This document shows, piece after piece, positions 44,141-54,139 of a stretch of 64,000 nt of DNA. The position numbers and the translations under genes were made by a program. The number at the start of each line of letters is the position of its first letter. Within the stretch, counting starts at the first letter, position 1. Source of the stretch: Thermothelomyces thermophilus ATCC 42464 (Eukaryota; Ascomycota; Sordariomycetes; Sordariales; Chaetomiaceae); NCBI RefSeq assembly GCF_000226095.1, contig NC_016473.1:1426001-1490000 (forward strand), given 5' to 3'. The notes beneath the pieces were generated by a model. The model was given only the letters and a program-made list of their open reading frames with translations, searched no databases and was not told where the DNA came from.

Positions 44141-47100
44141 GGCGAGGGGAGTTGCAATGGCTGGCAACCAGTAATGCAGTTAAAGCATATGGAGGCACTT
44201 CGATTGATAATAGAGTTCTCGAGTCCGTAGTGGGAAGAAGCGGTAGCCTGTCGCACTGTCCGCTGGAGGTGAGGCACCTACGTTACGGCTGCTTATTCTT
44301 TGAGACATGGGACGTGACGAAACTTATACTTAACGGGGCCGAACTTGTTCAGCATCCTGCCGGCGGGCAGATGCTACCGACGGGCGACTTGTGCGTGCTC
44401 ATGACCATATCTCGCACCGACGGGTGGAACATAGAGCTGGACACAGAGGAATGCAAGGATATAAGTAAGCTCTGGCGTGTGCGTTATCTAGATCCGGTTC
44501 GGGTGGCCTGCATTAACCGAAGCTGTGAGATATTGCCAAACGGTGGGCAACCATACGTCTTGGCTGGGTAACTACTCGGGTAGCGCCCTTGTACAGCCGC
44601 TACTCTTCAGTCGGTTTTTTATGTTTTGTGAGAGGACAGGATTCGAGTCTGTAATCTAATGTTACGGATGCCGTCGGCCATGCATGGAGTAGCACTTGGT
44701 CCGAACATGGCACTGGCAGGACCTGACTTCGTGACTACCAACCAGGTTGAGCCCTAGCCGGGAGCAGTGGCTTCGCTAGGTTCCACAACGAAGGTCAAGT
44801 CAAATGCCATAGTCAGATTGAGAGTGCACCAGTAACTCAGCCTCGGAAAAGGCGAAGTTCTGGTATTACCAACGATTTCAGGTCTCGCGGTTGAGGGAAG
44901 ATGACACCGGGTCCCCGGTGAAGTCTCCCCTGTTGCCATCCAGATCCATTCAACACGCTCCATATCACCTAACATCTTGGGTGACGACTGCAGGTACCCG
45001 ATGCCCAGCCGCGGGTTGCCTTGCGGTTGTGGCCATCCCAAAGGGGACTCGATGTGGAAGTGTCTACTATGTAGTAGGGACCCAAGCCGTTCGGCATCCT
45101 GCACAGTAAACAGGACCCCAAGGCTATCCGTCCGACATCCGCGTGGTGTCGATCAACCACTTAAGGCAGTCCAAAAGTCATGATCGGGCCTCTCGCCCTG
45201 AGACTCATCGCCAGCGGCCCAGCGGCTGTGCTGCTTGTCCCGGGAGGAGGCCAGAGGACAGGGACTGGGGCGAAGCCGTGGGGATGCCGCACAACGCAGC
45301 TCGACTGGCACAAGACGCAGCGGTGTCGGCAACGTCTTCTCTGAAATCGTGGTACGTGATTATCCGGTATACGGCCGAAAACTACATGCCCTGTAGCTAC
45401 AGCAAAGCCGGACCGTTCAACAGATGGAACGGGTTGTTTGAGGGAGAATCAAATTGTCCGACAACCCCCCCAAAGAGAGAGAAGCGGAATGGGAATTCGA
45501 GATACCTAGGACGCAAACAGGCAAGCCGGGCGACGGCGACCGCTCGGCAAAGCTTGGTTTTCGTCGGAGCGGGGAGCACGGGAAGGGAGTTCCCGACAGA
45601 ATGGTACTTAGCGCCGGACGGCACCCTCCTCAATGCACCGTGTTAATTGCCTGCCCAGTCACGACTGAGAGTGCCTGCTGCCTTTGAGATCGATGGCGGC
45701 TTGGCAAGAACCGGGGGCGGTAGCGGCGAAGTCGAGATCGAAAGTGGAAGGAGTTTGCACATGCTCTGGTGGACAAGTAGCAGAAGCCCCACCGGCGCGG
45801 AAATAGCACGGGCTTTCCCCAGACCAGCACGCTTCCTGCAATCTGACTTGAGCAATCTGACTTGAGGAAGCCAAGCAATGGTACGGAGTACGGAGTAACT
45901 AATCCGTACACTCCTTCCTGGCGGTTGTCGGGAAGGGTTGAATGGCTGGAAGCAGCTACGGCAGCAAAAGTGGAATGTGGCCACTGCGTTCACTACACAG
46001 TACACAGCCCAAAGCGTGAGAGGATCCTTCAGCCGTTGGAAACGCTAGAGGCAAAAGCGGAGCATAAACAGCCTACTCTACTATAGTAGTAGAGTGCCTG
46101 GTAGGCGAAGCTTGTGGTGCTTGTTTGCCCTACGGAGTAGTGGCCAAGTTAGGGATGCTTGATTGGCTCAGGGGTCTAGAGAGGATCTGCGCCGATCACC
46201 AAGCCTTCGCTTGTCTGGCCATTGAGAGAACCGCTCGGGTCTTTCCGCCGGGTCCACTCATGCAGTTTACGCGCCCGCCAAACGAAACAGCGGCGCGTTG
46301 CCATTGGCCGCCCATCACTGTCAACCCGTCCCGCCCACCATCTTGAATCCCGTGTTTGCTTTGTCCGCATCTCGTCGCGTTTGTCTGCGACATCTGATTG
46401 GCGACGACGGCGGTCCCGCGCCGCCTTGCTGGTGTGCACAAGGGCTTCCCGATGGCCTCCGGGAGGGCCCAAGGCTGCCAATGCAGACAGCCCAGTGCGA
46501 CCAGCATTTGCGCGCGACAGCCGCAGCTGAGGGCCTTACTGCGCAGTGGTGTGTGTTGAGTGAGCGGAGGATGAGAAAAGCAGAGGTTTGATAATTATCG
46601 ATGGATCAGAAAGAATCAGCTTGAGCGACTAACTGGATCCCCCGATTGCAATCCTGTCATTTCTCAGTTCTAACCGCTTTCTACAGCTTCTAATAGAACA
46701 CATTCCCGGCTTTGGCTCGTCCTTTGGACGACCTGGGAAGAATAAAACAGAGATCCGATATGTCGGTGGTTCGAAGCTCCGGACGGAACCGAGTTGGTGG
46801 CCTGGTCTGGCCCTGTACACTATGTATGTATGTACGGACTACATACATACGTACTGTGCAACCAGGGCCGCAGCCGGTGGCAAGCAGAACCAACTGCATA
46901 TGCGCACACACTGCTGAGTGCACTGTACGGATTAGGTACACTACATACACACATCGGGAGCTGGTCCCAAAGCCGGGCCGCGTGGCTGTAATTCCTTCCG
47001 TTCTTCTCGCGCTCTTATTACTACCAGTCCAACGGCCCCCATCCTCTCTCTCGGGTTTCCCATGTTCGTTGCTTTCGGGTTTCGTAGCGATCTATCGTGG

Positions 47101-47207
47101 TGCCTGGCACCACCCGTGTCACGATATCCGAGCCAAGCTGGGCTCGGATAGCCAGAAGAGCGCCCGTCATAGAGCCTCTTGGACGGGAGTCCGCCGCCCT
47201 TCCCAAG
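44141..47207. other. Gene-poor intergenic region with palindromes
   Basis: 3 kb with no supported gene. TACGGAGTA copies at 45882-45890, 45889-45897 (overlapping) and 46131-46139 surround a nested inverted repeat, 46071-46106 (outer arms GCCTAC/GTAGGC, inner CTCTACTA/TAGTAGAG). A plus-strand frame at 44044-44571 overlaps the secreted-protein exon and is not accepted. Confidence 0.45.
46071..46106. repeat. Nested inverted repeat / hairpin
   Basis: Outer arms GCCTAC and GTAGGC enclose an inner inverted repeat CTCTACTA...TAGTAGAG containing the palindrome CTACTATAGTAG. It sits between TACGGAGTA copies at 45882-45897 and 46131-46139. Confidence 0.75.
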
Positions 47208-48485
47208 ATGACTTTGGCTGGCATGCGAGTCCTTCCCCGGGATGGGGAGGCCGGCAGCGCGCCCCTCACAACCGGCGCCATCGCCGGCATTGCTTGCGGC
47301 GCCGGTGCCCTCTTCTTGGGTGCGACCAGCCTGTTCATCGTCTACTTTCGCCGTCAGCGACGGTACGCACGGGAGGACTACTCCGACTCGGACAGCTTCG
47401 ACGACACGATGCCACGGCGTGCCATGGCCCCCGTCGTCACATACACCATGGACTACAAGATCGATAACCCGCAACACCACGAGGGCTCCTCGTACATATA
47501 CTCTCCCGAGCAGGCCTCCTACATTCTCTCCCCGCAAAGCACCTCCGACGCCGCCAGCGCCATGCCCACCCACCCGGCTTATATCCCCCGTGCTTTGGTC
47601 AGGGGCTCTTCAACTCCGAGCAACCGCTCCGTGTCAACCACCTCTCCTCCGCCACCCTTCCTGAGCCTAAGCCCGCCATACCCGCCCTCCATCTCTCACT
47701 CCAGCAAGATCCAGCCGGACGACAGCATGATCGGGGCTTACCTTGCGGCCGCCGCCCAAGCCGGGCCCCAAGCCCAGTCCCAGGACAGCCCACCCGAGGA
47801 GTCCGATGCTGCCTCCTCCTCCTCCGGCCCGGCCATCCGGCCTGCGCCGCCCCGCTCCGTCTCCCCTACCGACGGAAGCAGCAGCGACCACAATAACCAC
47901 CAACAGCAGCAGCAGCAGCAGCAGTTTCCCTTACCCAACGGGCTCCAGCCCCTGCCCGCGAGGCGCAAGCCCCGCGCCTACACCCCGCCGCGGCTCAACC
48001 TGGCCGAGGGCACGGCGCAGAACCGCAGCAGGAGAGAGCGGCCGCTGCTCGGCAAGGAGCACGCCACCATCTCGGGCCCGCTCGCCTTCCCCCAGTTCTC
48101 CCACCCCCCGATCGGCCCGCCTCCTCCTCCGGCTGTTCCTCCTGCTGCTGCTGCTGCTTCCAGGTCGGGCTGGCGCCGCGAGGAGGTCGCGGCGGACATC
48201 TGGGACGGCGAGGGCGAGGAGCAGTGGCACTCGCATGCGTCCCCGCCCGGCGATGGCCGGCGGACCTTCCGCAGCCGGATCGCCCTGGCCGGCGGCGGCG
48301 GCGGCGGCAGCGGCAGCGGCAGCGGCAGCGGTAGCAATTCTGGCAGGGGCAGGGGCAGGGGCAGGGGCAATGGCAATGGCAAGAAGAAGCACGGCAGGAA
48401 GAAGTCGGACAGGGGTAGCGGCGGTTATGGCAGCAACCGGCACTATACCGAGGTCGAGATCGGGAGAGGGAGCGACATCTGGTGA
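47208..48485 (+). CDS. Single-pass membrane ORF E with Ser/Pro/Gly-rich tail; 5' end uncertain
   Basis: The ATG at 47208 opens a 425-residue protein; the frame itself continues upstream to a stop at 47085-47087 without another ATG. After a short N-terminal segment a transmembrane helix (GAIAGIACGAGALFLGATSLFIVYF) precedes RRQRRY, then a long cytosolic tail: acidic (YSDSDSFDD), Tyr-containing (VVTYTMDYKID, SSYIYSPEQASYIL), Ser/Pro-rich, poly-Gln near 47905-47930, Gly/Ser and Gly/Arg repeats near 48290-48375, ending YTEVEIGRGSDIW. It resembles the C-terminal halves of proteins A and B in layout. An upstream exon encoding an ectodomain is plausible but I could not identify one. Function unknown. 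Confidence 0.55.
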   Translation: MTLAGMRVLPRDGEAGSAPLTTGAIAGIACGAGALFLGATSLFIVYFRRQRRYAREDYSDSDSFDDTMPRRAMAPVVTYTMDYKIDNPQHHEGSSYIYSPEQASYILSPQSTSDAASAMPTHPAYIPRALVRGSSTPSNRSVSTTSPPPPFLSLSPPYPPSISHSSKIQPDDSMIGAYLAAAAQAGPQAQSQDSPPEESDAASSSSGPAIRPAPPRSVSPTDGSSSDHNNHQQQQQQQQFPLPNGLQPLPARRKPRAYTPPRLNLAEGTAQNRSRRERPLLGKEHATISGPLAFPQFSHPPIGPPPPPAVPPAAAAASRSGWRREEVAADIWDGEGEEQWHSHASPPGDGRRTFRSRIALAGGGGGGSGSGSGSGSNSGRGRGRGRGNGNGKKKHGRKKSDRGSGGYGSNRHYTEVEIGRGSDIW

Positions 48486-48938
48486 CCTTTTCCACTTTCC
48501 CCCCGAGTTTGAAACGTTTACGCTCTCTTTTCTTTTTTTGGGGGGGTTGTTGGTGGAAAAACAAACCGCAAAGGTTGTGGTTATTCGGGATGGGAATACA
48601 GATATGGCACGGGTTCCGGTGAGTTGGTTTGGTTGATTATCAGGCTGGTCGGTGTGGGCGTTTGGCGTCTTTGTTGCTTCCGAGGACCGTCTCGGAACAC
48701 CGGTCGGCTTCACTTTGTTTCAGACTGGCTTTGCTCTGGAGTTGACAGATGCTGTGTGGATTCCGACTGGACCGGCTGATGGATATACCAGACATGCTGG
48801 CTAGCCCAGCTTGTATTGTCAGTTCGCCAATTCAGGTCATGTTCAACACAGTACTCCGTACACGAGGACGCAAACAGAGTCCCAAATCATCATGATACCA
48901 TTGTTACTGTAGATTACAAACTCGTAAATACACTGATC
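48486..48938. other. Convergent intergenic region
   Basis: 3' flanks of ORF E and the derlin gene; contains TACTCCGTA at 48852-48860. No gene is supported. Confidence 0.55.
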
Positions 48939-50146
48939 CTAGTTGCCACCCAGGCGGTGCCCAGCACCTCTCGTCTTCCACGAGTCTGGGAGCACCGAGC
49001 CAGTCGACGCACCCGTGCTGCTGCCCGCCGTCGGAGCGTTGGGCTGGCGGATTGCCGTGCCGTAGTCACGCTTCAACACTCTGGGCGTTTGAACTAGATA
49101 TGAGACAAACCTCGGCGTCGCCAGAATGTTCCTACCGCCTCCAAACTCGGGCCACAGGCGCGAAAGGAAGTCGTAGAGGTGAGCCGCTACGATGCCTGTG
49201 ATTTGGAGTGGAATCGCCGCGGGGCTCATGAGCAGCGACGAGACGAGCATGCAATATGGGATGGCCTGCGCCGGCACCGTAAAAAAGAAGAAGTTGCTCC
49301 GGATCCCCCGCTGGTCCTGTGTGGCAGTATAGGCCAATGCCATGATGAGTGCATCAAGGAAGAACCCCCCGCCGAGAAAAGTTCGGTTGAGGAACTGTTG
49401 TGTTGTTTCGGTTAGCTTTCTTCGGATTCCACTGCCGAGGCAGGAAGCGCACAAAGTAAACCCCGCCCCCCCCCCCCCCCCGGAAGCTCGACGTTGAAAT
49501 GTAGGGAGCAAAAAAACCACCCGAGAGAACGGAGGGCGTCTCGCGAGTCATCCATAAGACATCCCACCATGCCCGCACCTCGACCGACCCTGGGGTATTT
49601 GCGAATGTCGGGTCGGTCGACATACGGTGGCAATCTTCCTCGTTTCCAGGAACCGCAATGGTTGGGAGAAATAGCACCATGCGGGCAGATATACGAGGCG
49701 TCGTGTTGGCGTTGTTTTGTGTGTTTGCCAGAAAAGAAAAAAAAAATGAGAGGAACCTACGATGATGAAGCCTCCAACCGTTATCAGATACCAGAGGACG
49801 TCCTCCTTTCTGGGAAATCTAGAGTTCGCCACCTCTAGGTCCCTGAGGTACTGGAAGGCTGGTTTCGCAAAAGTCAGACAACACTCGTCGCCAGAAGATT
49901 TGCAGGAGCGCCCATACCGAAGTAGGGGTCCATGATGATTCCGAGCTTCGGCCGGCTGAGGAAGAAGGTCGTGGCCAACCGCCATATTTCAGGCGGGAAG
50001 CGCAGGAGCCGGTCCTCAGTGAAGTAAAACCACACGAACGACACGAAGCCGAAGTGCACCGAGATCGACGTGACGAGGATCGCGGTCGCAAGGGTACGGG
50101 CCATTGGCGGCGCCGCCCAGTAGGCGTCCATGATTTCCGACGACAT
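48939..50146 (-). CDS. Derlin (Der1-like ER membrane protein, ERAD)
   Basis: Minus-strand exons 50146-49918, 49858-49761 and 49394-48939 give 260 residues. Derlins are rhomboid-fold pseudoproteases that move misfolded proteins out of the ER with Cdc48 and Hrd1 or Doa10. The family pattern is visible: an N-terminal PPMARTLATAILVTSISVHF helix, FPPEIWRLATTFFL, the DPYF turn, the short ED-rich loop before VLWYLITVGGFII, then helices RTFLGGGFFLDALIMALAYT, VPAQAIPYCMLVSSLLMSP and the hallmark GIVAAHLYDFLSRLWPEFGGG. The C-terminus is Ser/Thr/Gly-rich without an evident SHP box, which would favour a Der1-like over a Dfm1-like protein, but this is not decisive. Intron 2 is long (366 nt) and contains a 16-C homopolymer. 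It is divergent from ArgJ. Confidence 0.9.
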
Positions 50147-50851
50147 GTTAGGGTGGTGTCCAAGAGGGAAACTTTGGGAAGAGAACAAGTTTTCGAATCT
50201 CCCAACTGAAAACTCGACCGATCAGGAAAGCATGGTAGGAGTGTTGTTGGGGGAAAAGGGTGAAGCAGAACGGCCCAACAACCGGTTCAATGGAAGGCAA
50301 GCTCCCACGAAGCACCGTTGGTGATTCGTGTCTTTTTCGGAGCTTGGTAAGAGAAAATGGAAGGAGGAAGAAATTTGCAGCAAACAGAGATGATTTTATG
50401 GAGGCGGGCTGGTGGAGCGCACTAACGGGGCTCGAGCGCCAGCCTGGAACGCCGCAGCAGCCAACTCAACTGGGGAGCCTGGGCATTGGCACCAGGCCGA
50501 CGGGACCCACTCGTGGGCGCGATTCAATACACAAAAGTTGCGGGTTAACACATTCTCGTCGGCGAATGTGTCAATAATTCCTCTGATGCGTTACGACTCA
50601 AGGGTTCTTCAAGGGATTGAAGTTCAGTTTCTTGGACGCCAAGTACTAGGCCGTCCGGCCCTCGACTCTCTATCCCGAGCTTGGTTATACATACCTGGTA
50701 GCTCCGGTCTCGCTACTTAGTGTGGGATATTTCGTCCAAAATCAGCGGTGTCGGGCTTTCCGTACTTTTTGTATGTAGTTGCACTTCGTGACTCAAGCAT
50801 CGTCCGCGTCCGTTTATCTCCTCCGGTTATACCCCGAGATAGAGACCGAAG
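50147..50851. promoter_or_regulatory. Divergent promoter derlin / ArgJ
   Basis: The spacer separates the divergent starts of the derlin and ArgJ genes. The only clear element is the TGACTCA site listed separately. No gene is present. Confidence 0.45.
50789..50795 (+). promoter_or_regulatory. TGACTCA site (Gcn4/CPC1-type) upstream of ArgJ
   Basis: A perfect copy of the Gcn4/CPC-1 consensus lies 57 bp before the ArgJ start codon. That bZIP factor governs general amino-acid control in fungi and ArgJ is an arginine-biosynthetic gene, so regulation is plausible. The site could lie in the 5' UTR instead if transcription starts upstream. Confidence 0.55.
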
Positions 50852-52387
50852 ATGGCCATGGCGGGCTTCAATGGGTGTTTGCTGAATCAATTGAGGCAGT
50901 CCCGCGTTCAGCTGGCCCGTCACATCGGCCGAGCGCCATCTCGAGCATACTCTGCACTTCCTAACGGCTCCATTCCCGCCGCCAAGAAGAAGTATGTCCC
51001 AACAACGGGCACGTACCCTCTCGGCTTCCGGGCTTCGGGCACGATAGTCGGCGTCAAGCCGAGCAACACGACCAAGCCGGATCTGGCCCTGCTGACGTCG
51101 GACGCACCGTGTGCAGCGGCGGCTGTCTTCACCAAGAACAAGTTCCAGGCGGCCCCCGTCACGTTCAGCCGGGACCTGTTGAAGAGGAAGAGCAACCAGG
51201 GGATCCAGGGCGTCATCATCAACTCGGGATGCGCTAACGCGGTCACGGGCAAGGGCGGCCTGGAGGATGCCGCTAAGATGGCCCAGGCGGCCGACAAGTG
51301 CATCGGCCAGAGCGACAGCACCATCGTCATGAGCACCGGCGTCATCGGCCAGCGGCTGCCCATCGACAAGATTCTCAGCAAGGTGCCGGCCGCACACGGC
51401 GCTCTGGGCGGATCCCACGAGCACTGGCTGACGGCGGCCAAGGCCATCTGCACCACCGACACCTTCCCCAAGCTCATGTCGCGCACCTTCACCCTCCCCT
51501 CGTCTCCCGGCATCGAGTACAGGATAGCGGGCATGACCAAGGGCGCCGGCATGATCCACCCCAACATGGCCACCCTGCTGGGCGTCATCGCCACGGACGC
51601 GCCCATCGCCGCCGCCGCCCTGCCCCCGGCGCTCAAGCACGCCGTCGACCGCTCGTTCAACAGCATCACCATCGACGGCGACACGTCGACCAACGACACG
51701 GTCGCACTGCTGGCCAACGGCGCCGCCGGCGGCAAGGAGGTCGTCGAGGGCACTCCCGACTACGGCGCCTTCCGGGCCGTGCTGACCGACTTTGCAGCCA
51801 AGCTGGCGCAGCTGGTTGTGCGCGACGGCGAGGGCGCCACCAAGTTCGTGACGATCCGCGTAACCGAGTCGGCCAGCGAGGAGGCGGCGCGGAGGATCGC
51901 CAGCACGATTGCCCGCTCGCCGCTCGTCAAGACGGCCCTCTACGGCAAGGACGCCAACTGGGGCCGCATCCTGTGCGCCACGGGCTACTCGCTCCTCTCG
52001 GAGCCCGGGCAGCCCGTCAACGAGGTGCCCGAGATTGTGCCCGAGAAAACCAATGTGTCGTTCATCCCCACGGACGGCACGGCCGAGCTGAAGCTTCTGG
52101 TCAACGGCGAGCCGGAGAGAGTTGACGAGGTAACACACCCCACCCCCCCTTTGATAGTTTGTGACCGGTAAGAGTGACTAAATTGTCGCCGTAGGCGAGG
52201 GCTGCCGAGATTCTCGAGCTTGAAGACCTCGAAATCCTAGTACGGCTAGGCCAGGGCGACAAGCAGGCGACGTACTGGACCTGCGATTACAGCCACGAGT
52301 ATATGTGAGTGAAGAGTCGAAGTCTTCCAGTTTGACATCTCAGCTGACCCCGGATATAGCACCATCAACGGCGACTATCGCACATAG
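50852..52387 (+). CDS. Arginine biosynthesis bifunctional protein ArgJ, mitochondrial
   Basis: Exons 50852-52129, 52195-52304 and 52360-52387 give 471 residues. It is ornithine acetyltransferase plus N-acetylglutamate synthase, recycling the acetyl group in the mitochondrial arginine pathway (yeast Arg7/Ecm42). The N-terminus ([20 protein letters not shown]) is basic and amphipathic, a presequence. Conserved motifs: [63 protein letters not shown] and the autoproteolysis site [18 protein letters not shown], where cleavage before Thr makes the two subunits. [16 protein letters not shown] and [16 protein letters not shown] follow, and [10 protein letters not shown] closes the protein. Either of two in-frame ATGs six bases apart could start it. 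Likely under cross-pathway control through the upstream TGACTCA. Confidence 0.96.
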
Positions 52388-52756
52388 TAGGCGAGGGAGT
52401 ATATATTTTCACGTCGGGGAAAAGGAACGGGGAGAGAGGGTAGTTACACTGGAATAGACACAAATATACTACAACTCACTTATTGCACATCAAGTCTTAG
52501 CTACACTTTAAATCTTGTTCCACCGTTTTTTTTTTACCAACTGCAGCTCTGGAACCGAACTCGGAGCCGAAGTGCGTGCCTTTTGGTCGTCGCTCGTACA
52601 TCGAGACTGAGGGTTAGGGTTGAGGCTAGAACCGTGAGACCAATTAAATCTACAACGCGCTTTAACGCGTCGCGACTCCTTAACCTTCCAAGCCAGCCTC
52701 TGACGACAAGACATCCACCTCGCGATCGCCCGCTTTATCTCAACACATCAGTCACA
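52388..52756. promoter_or_regulatory. RFC4 promoter region with telomere-like repeat
   Basis: Short tandem spacer between ArgJ and RFC4. AGGGTTAGGGTT (52611-52622), two units of the fungal telomere repeat, lies about 135 bp before the RFC4 start. Confidence 0.5.
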
Positions 52757-53960
52757 ATGCCGGCAGTAAGGGCAGAAGAAAAGGGCGAATCGTCCACCGC
52801 CCCCCACAAGGCTCTCACAGCGGATAACAACGCAAATCCGACCTACGAGCTGCCATGGTGCGTATGTTCTGGACCGCCCGGACAGGTCTTGCGGAGGCTG
52901 ACATCGGACGTCTTGTTAGGGTGGAAAAATACAGACCGGTTTTTCTCGACGACATTGTTGGAAACACGGAGACGGTTGAGCGGTTAAAGATCATTGCTCG
53001 CGACGGCAACATGCCGCACCTCATCATTTCGGGCATGCCCGGCATCGGCAAGACGACCAGTGTCCTCTGTCTGGCCAGGCAATTACTAGGCGACGCGTAC
53101 AAGGAAGCCGTGTTGGAGCTAAACGCCAGCGACGAGAGAGGTCGGGTCCCTCCCGCCCCCGTTCCGTCCTCGCCCTGTTGCAGCAGACGCTGCTGACACA
53201 CGAAACCCCAGGCATCGAGGTCGTCCGGCAACGAATCAAGGGCTTCGCCCAGAAGAAAGTCACGCTGCCGCAGGGGCGGCACAAGATTGTGATCCTCGAC
53301 GAGGCCGACAGCATGACCTCCGGCGCGCAGCAAGCCCTCCGGCGAACAATGGAGATCTACTCCAACACGACCCGCTTCGCCTTCGCCTGCAACCAGTCCA
53401 ACAAGATCATCGAGCCGCTCCAGTCCCGGTGTGCCATCCTGCGGTACGCCAAGCTGACGGACGCGCAGGTGGTCAAGCGGCTGCTGCAGATCATCGAGGC
53501 CGAGAAGGTCGAGTACAGCGACGACGGGCTGGCGGCGCTCGTCTTCACCGCCGAGGGCGACATGCGGCAGGCCATCAACAACCTGCAGTCGACCCACGCC
53601 GGGTTCGGCTTCGTGTCCGGCGACAACGTGTTCAAGGTGGTCGACTCGCCGCACCCGATCAAGGTGCAGGCCATGCTCAAGGCGTGCTACGAGGGCAACA
53701 TCGACTCGGCCCTCGACACGCTGCGCGAGCTCTGGGACCTGGGCTACTCGAGCCACGACATCATCAGCACCATGTTCAAGGTGACCAAGACGATACCGAC
53801 CCTGAGCGAGCACGCCAAGCTCGAGTTCATCAAGGAGATTGGCTTCACGCACATGAAGATCCTCGAGGGCGTCCAGACACTGCTACAGCTGAGCGGATGT
53901 GTGGCGAGGCTGTGCAAGCTGAACATGGACCCCAAGAAGTTTGAGCTACCGAAGAAGTGA
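52757..53960 (+). CDS. RFC4: Replication factor C subunit 4 (clamp loader)
   Basis: Exons 52757-52857, 52920-53140 and 53212-53960 give 356 residues, as expected for small RFC subunits. It is an AAA+ ATPase of the clamp loader that places PCNA on DNA. Motifs: RFC box [17 protein letters not shown], Walker [21 protein letters not shown], Walker [10 protein letters not shown], sensor-1 [15 protein letters not shown] with the SRC motif (arginine finger), [13 protein letters not shown] (sensor-2 region), and the C-terminal collar. Wording of these motifs matches yeast Rfc4 (human RFC2) better than Rfc2, Rfc3 or Rfc5. The first intron splits the Trp codon just before VEKYRP and the second splits the Gly codon after DER. 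Confidence 0.95.
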
Positions 53961-54029
53961 CGAGATAGCTGAAAGAAACCAAGAGATACCCAAGTTATGC
54001 TGAATTTGTGAACATGGCAAATGACGCGG

Positions 54030-54034
<5 letters not shown>

Positions 54035-54080
<46 letters not shown>
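54035..54080. repeat. (AC)14 (AT)9 compound microsatellite
   Basis: AC dinucleotides (54035-54062) run directly into AT dinucleotides (54063-54080) in the short convergent spacer between RFC4 and the next gene. Confidence 0.97.
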
Positions 54081-54081
<1 letters not shown>

Positions 54082-54139
54082 CACTTATTAATCGTGGGAC
54101 ACCTAGCACCGCCCTTTCCGATCTCCTCTCCTTCTTTCT

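Noticed and set aside
44044-44571. Plus-strand 175-codon frame whose second half looks protein-like
   Set aside because: It overlaps the signal-peptide exon of the secreted protein on the other strand, has no recognised domain and no splice or upstream context. It could be a fragment of an unknown gene but the evidence is too thin.
45143-45646. 167-codon plus-strand frame in the 44-47 kb region
   Set aside because: Composition looks random, no recognised motif, and the surrounding DNA appears non-coding.
20292-48485. Biosynthetic gene cluster or defence-type locus
   Set aside because: No polyketide synthase, NRPS, terpene cyclase, NLR, HET or toxin domain is seen; the region holds membrane proteins, a GH43 enzyme, CBF5 and NTA1 copies only.
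50717-52138. 473-codon minus-strand frame opposite ArgJ
   Set aside because: It mirrors the GC-rich ArgJ coding strand; ArgJ motifs are complete on the plus strand.
52815-53852. 345-codon minus-strand frame opposite RFC4
   Set aside because: Shadow of RFC4, which has all AAA+ motifs on the plus strand.
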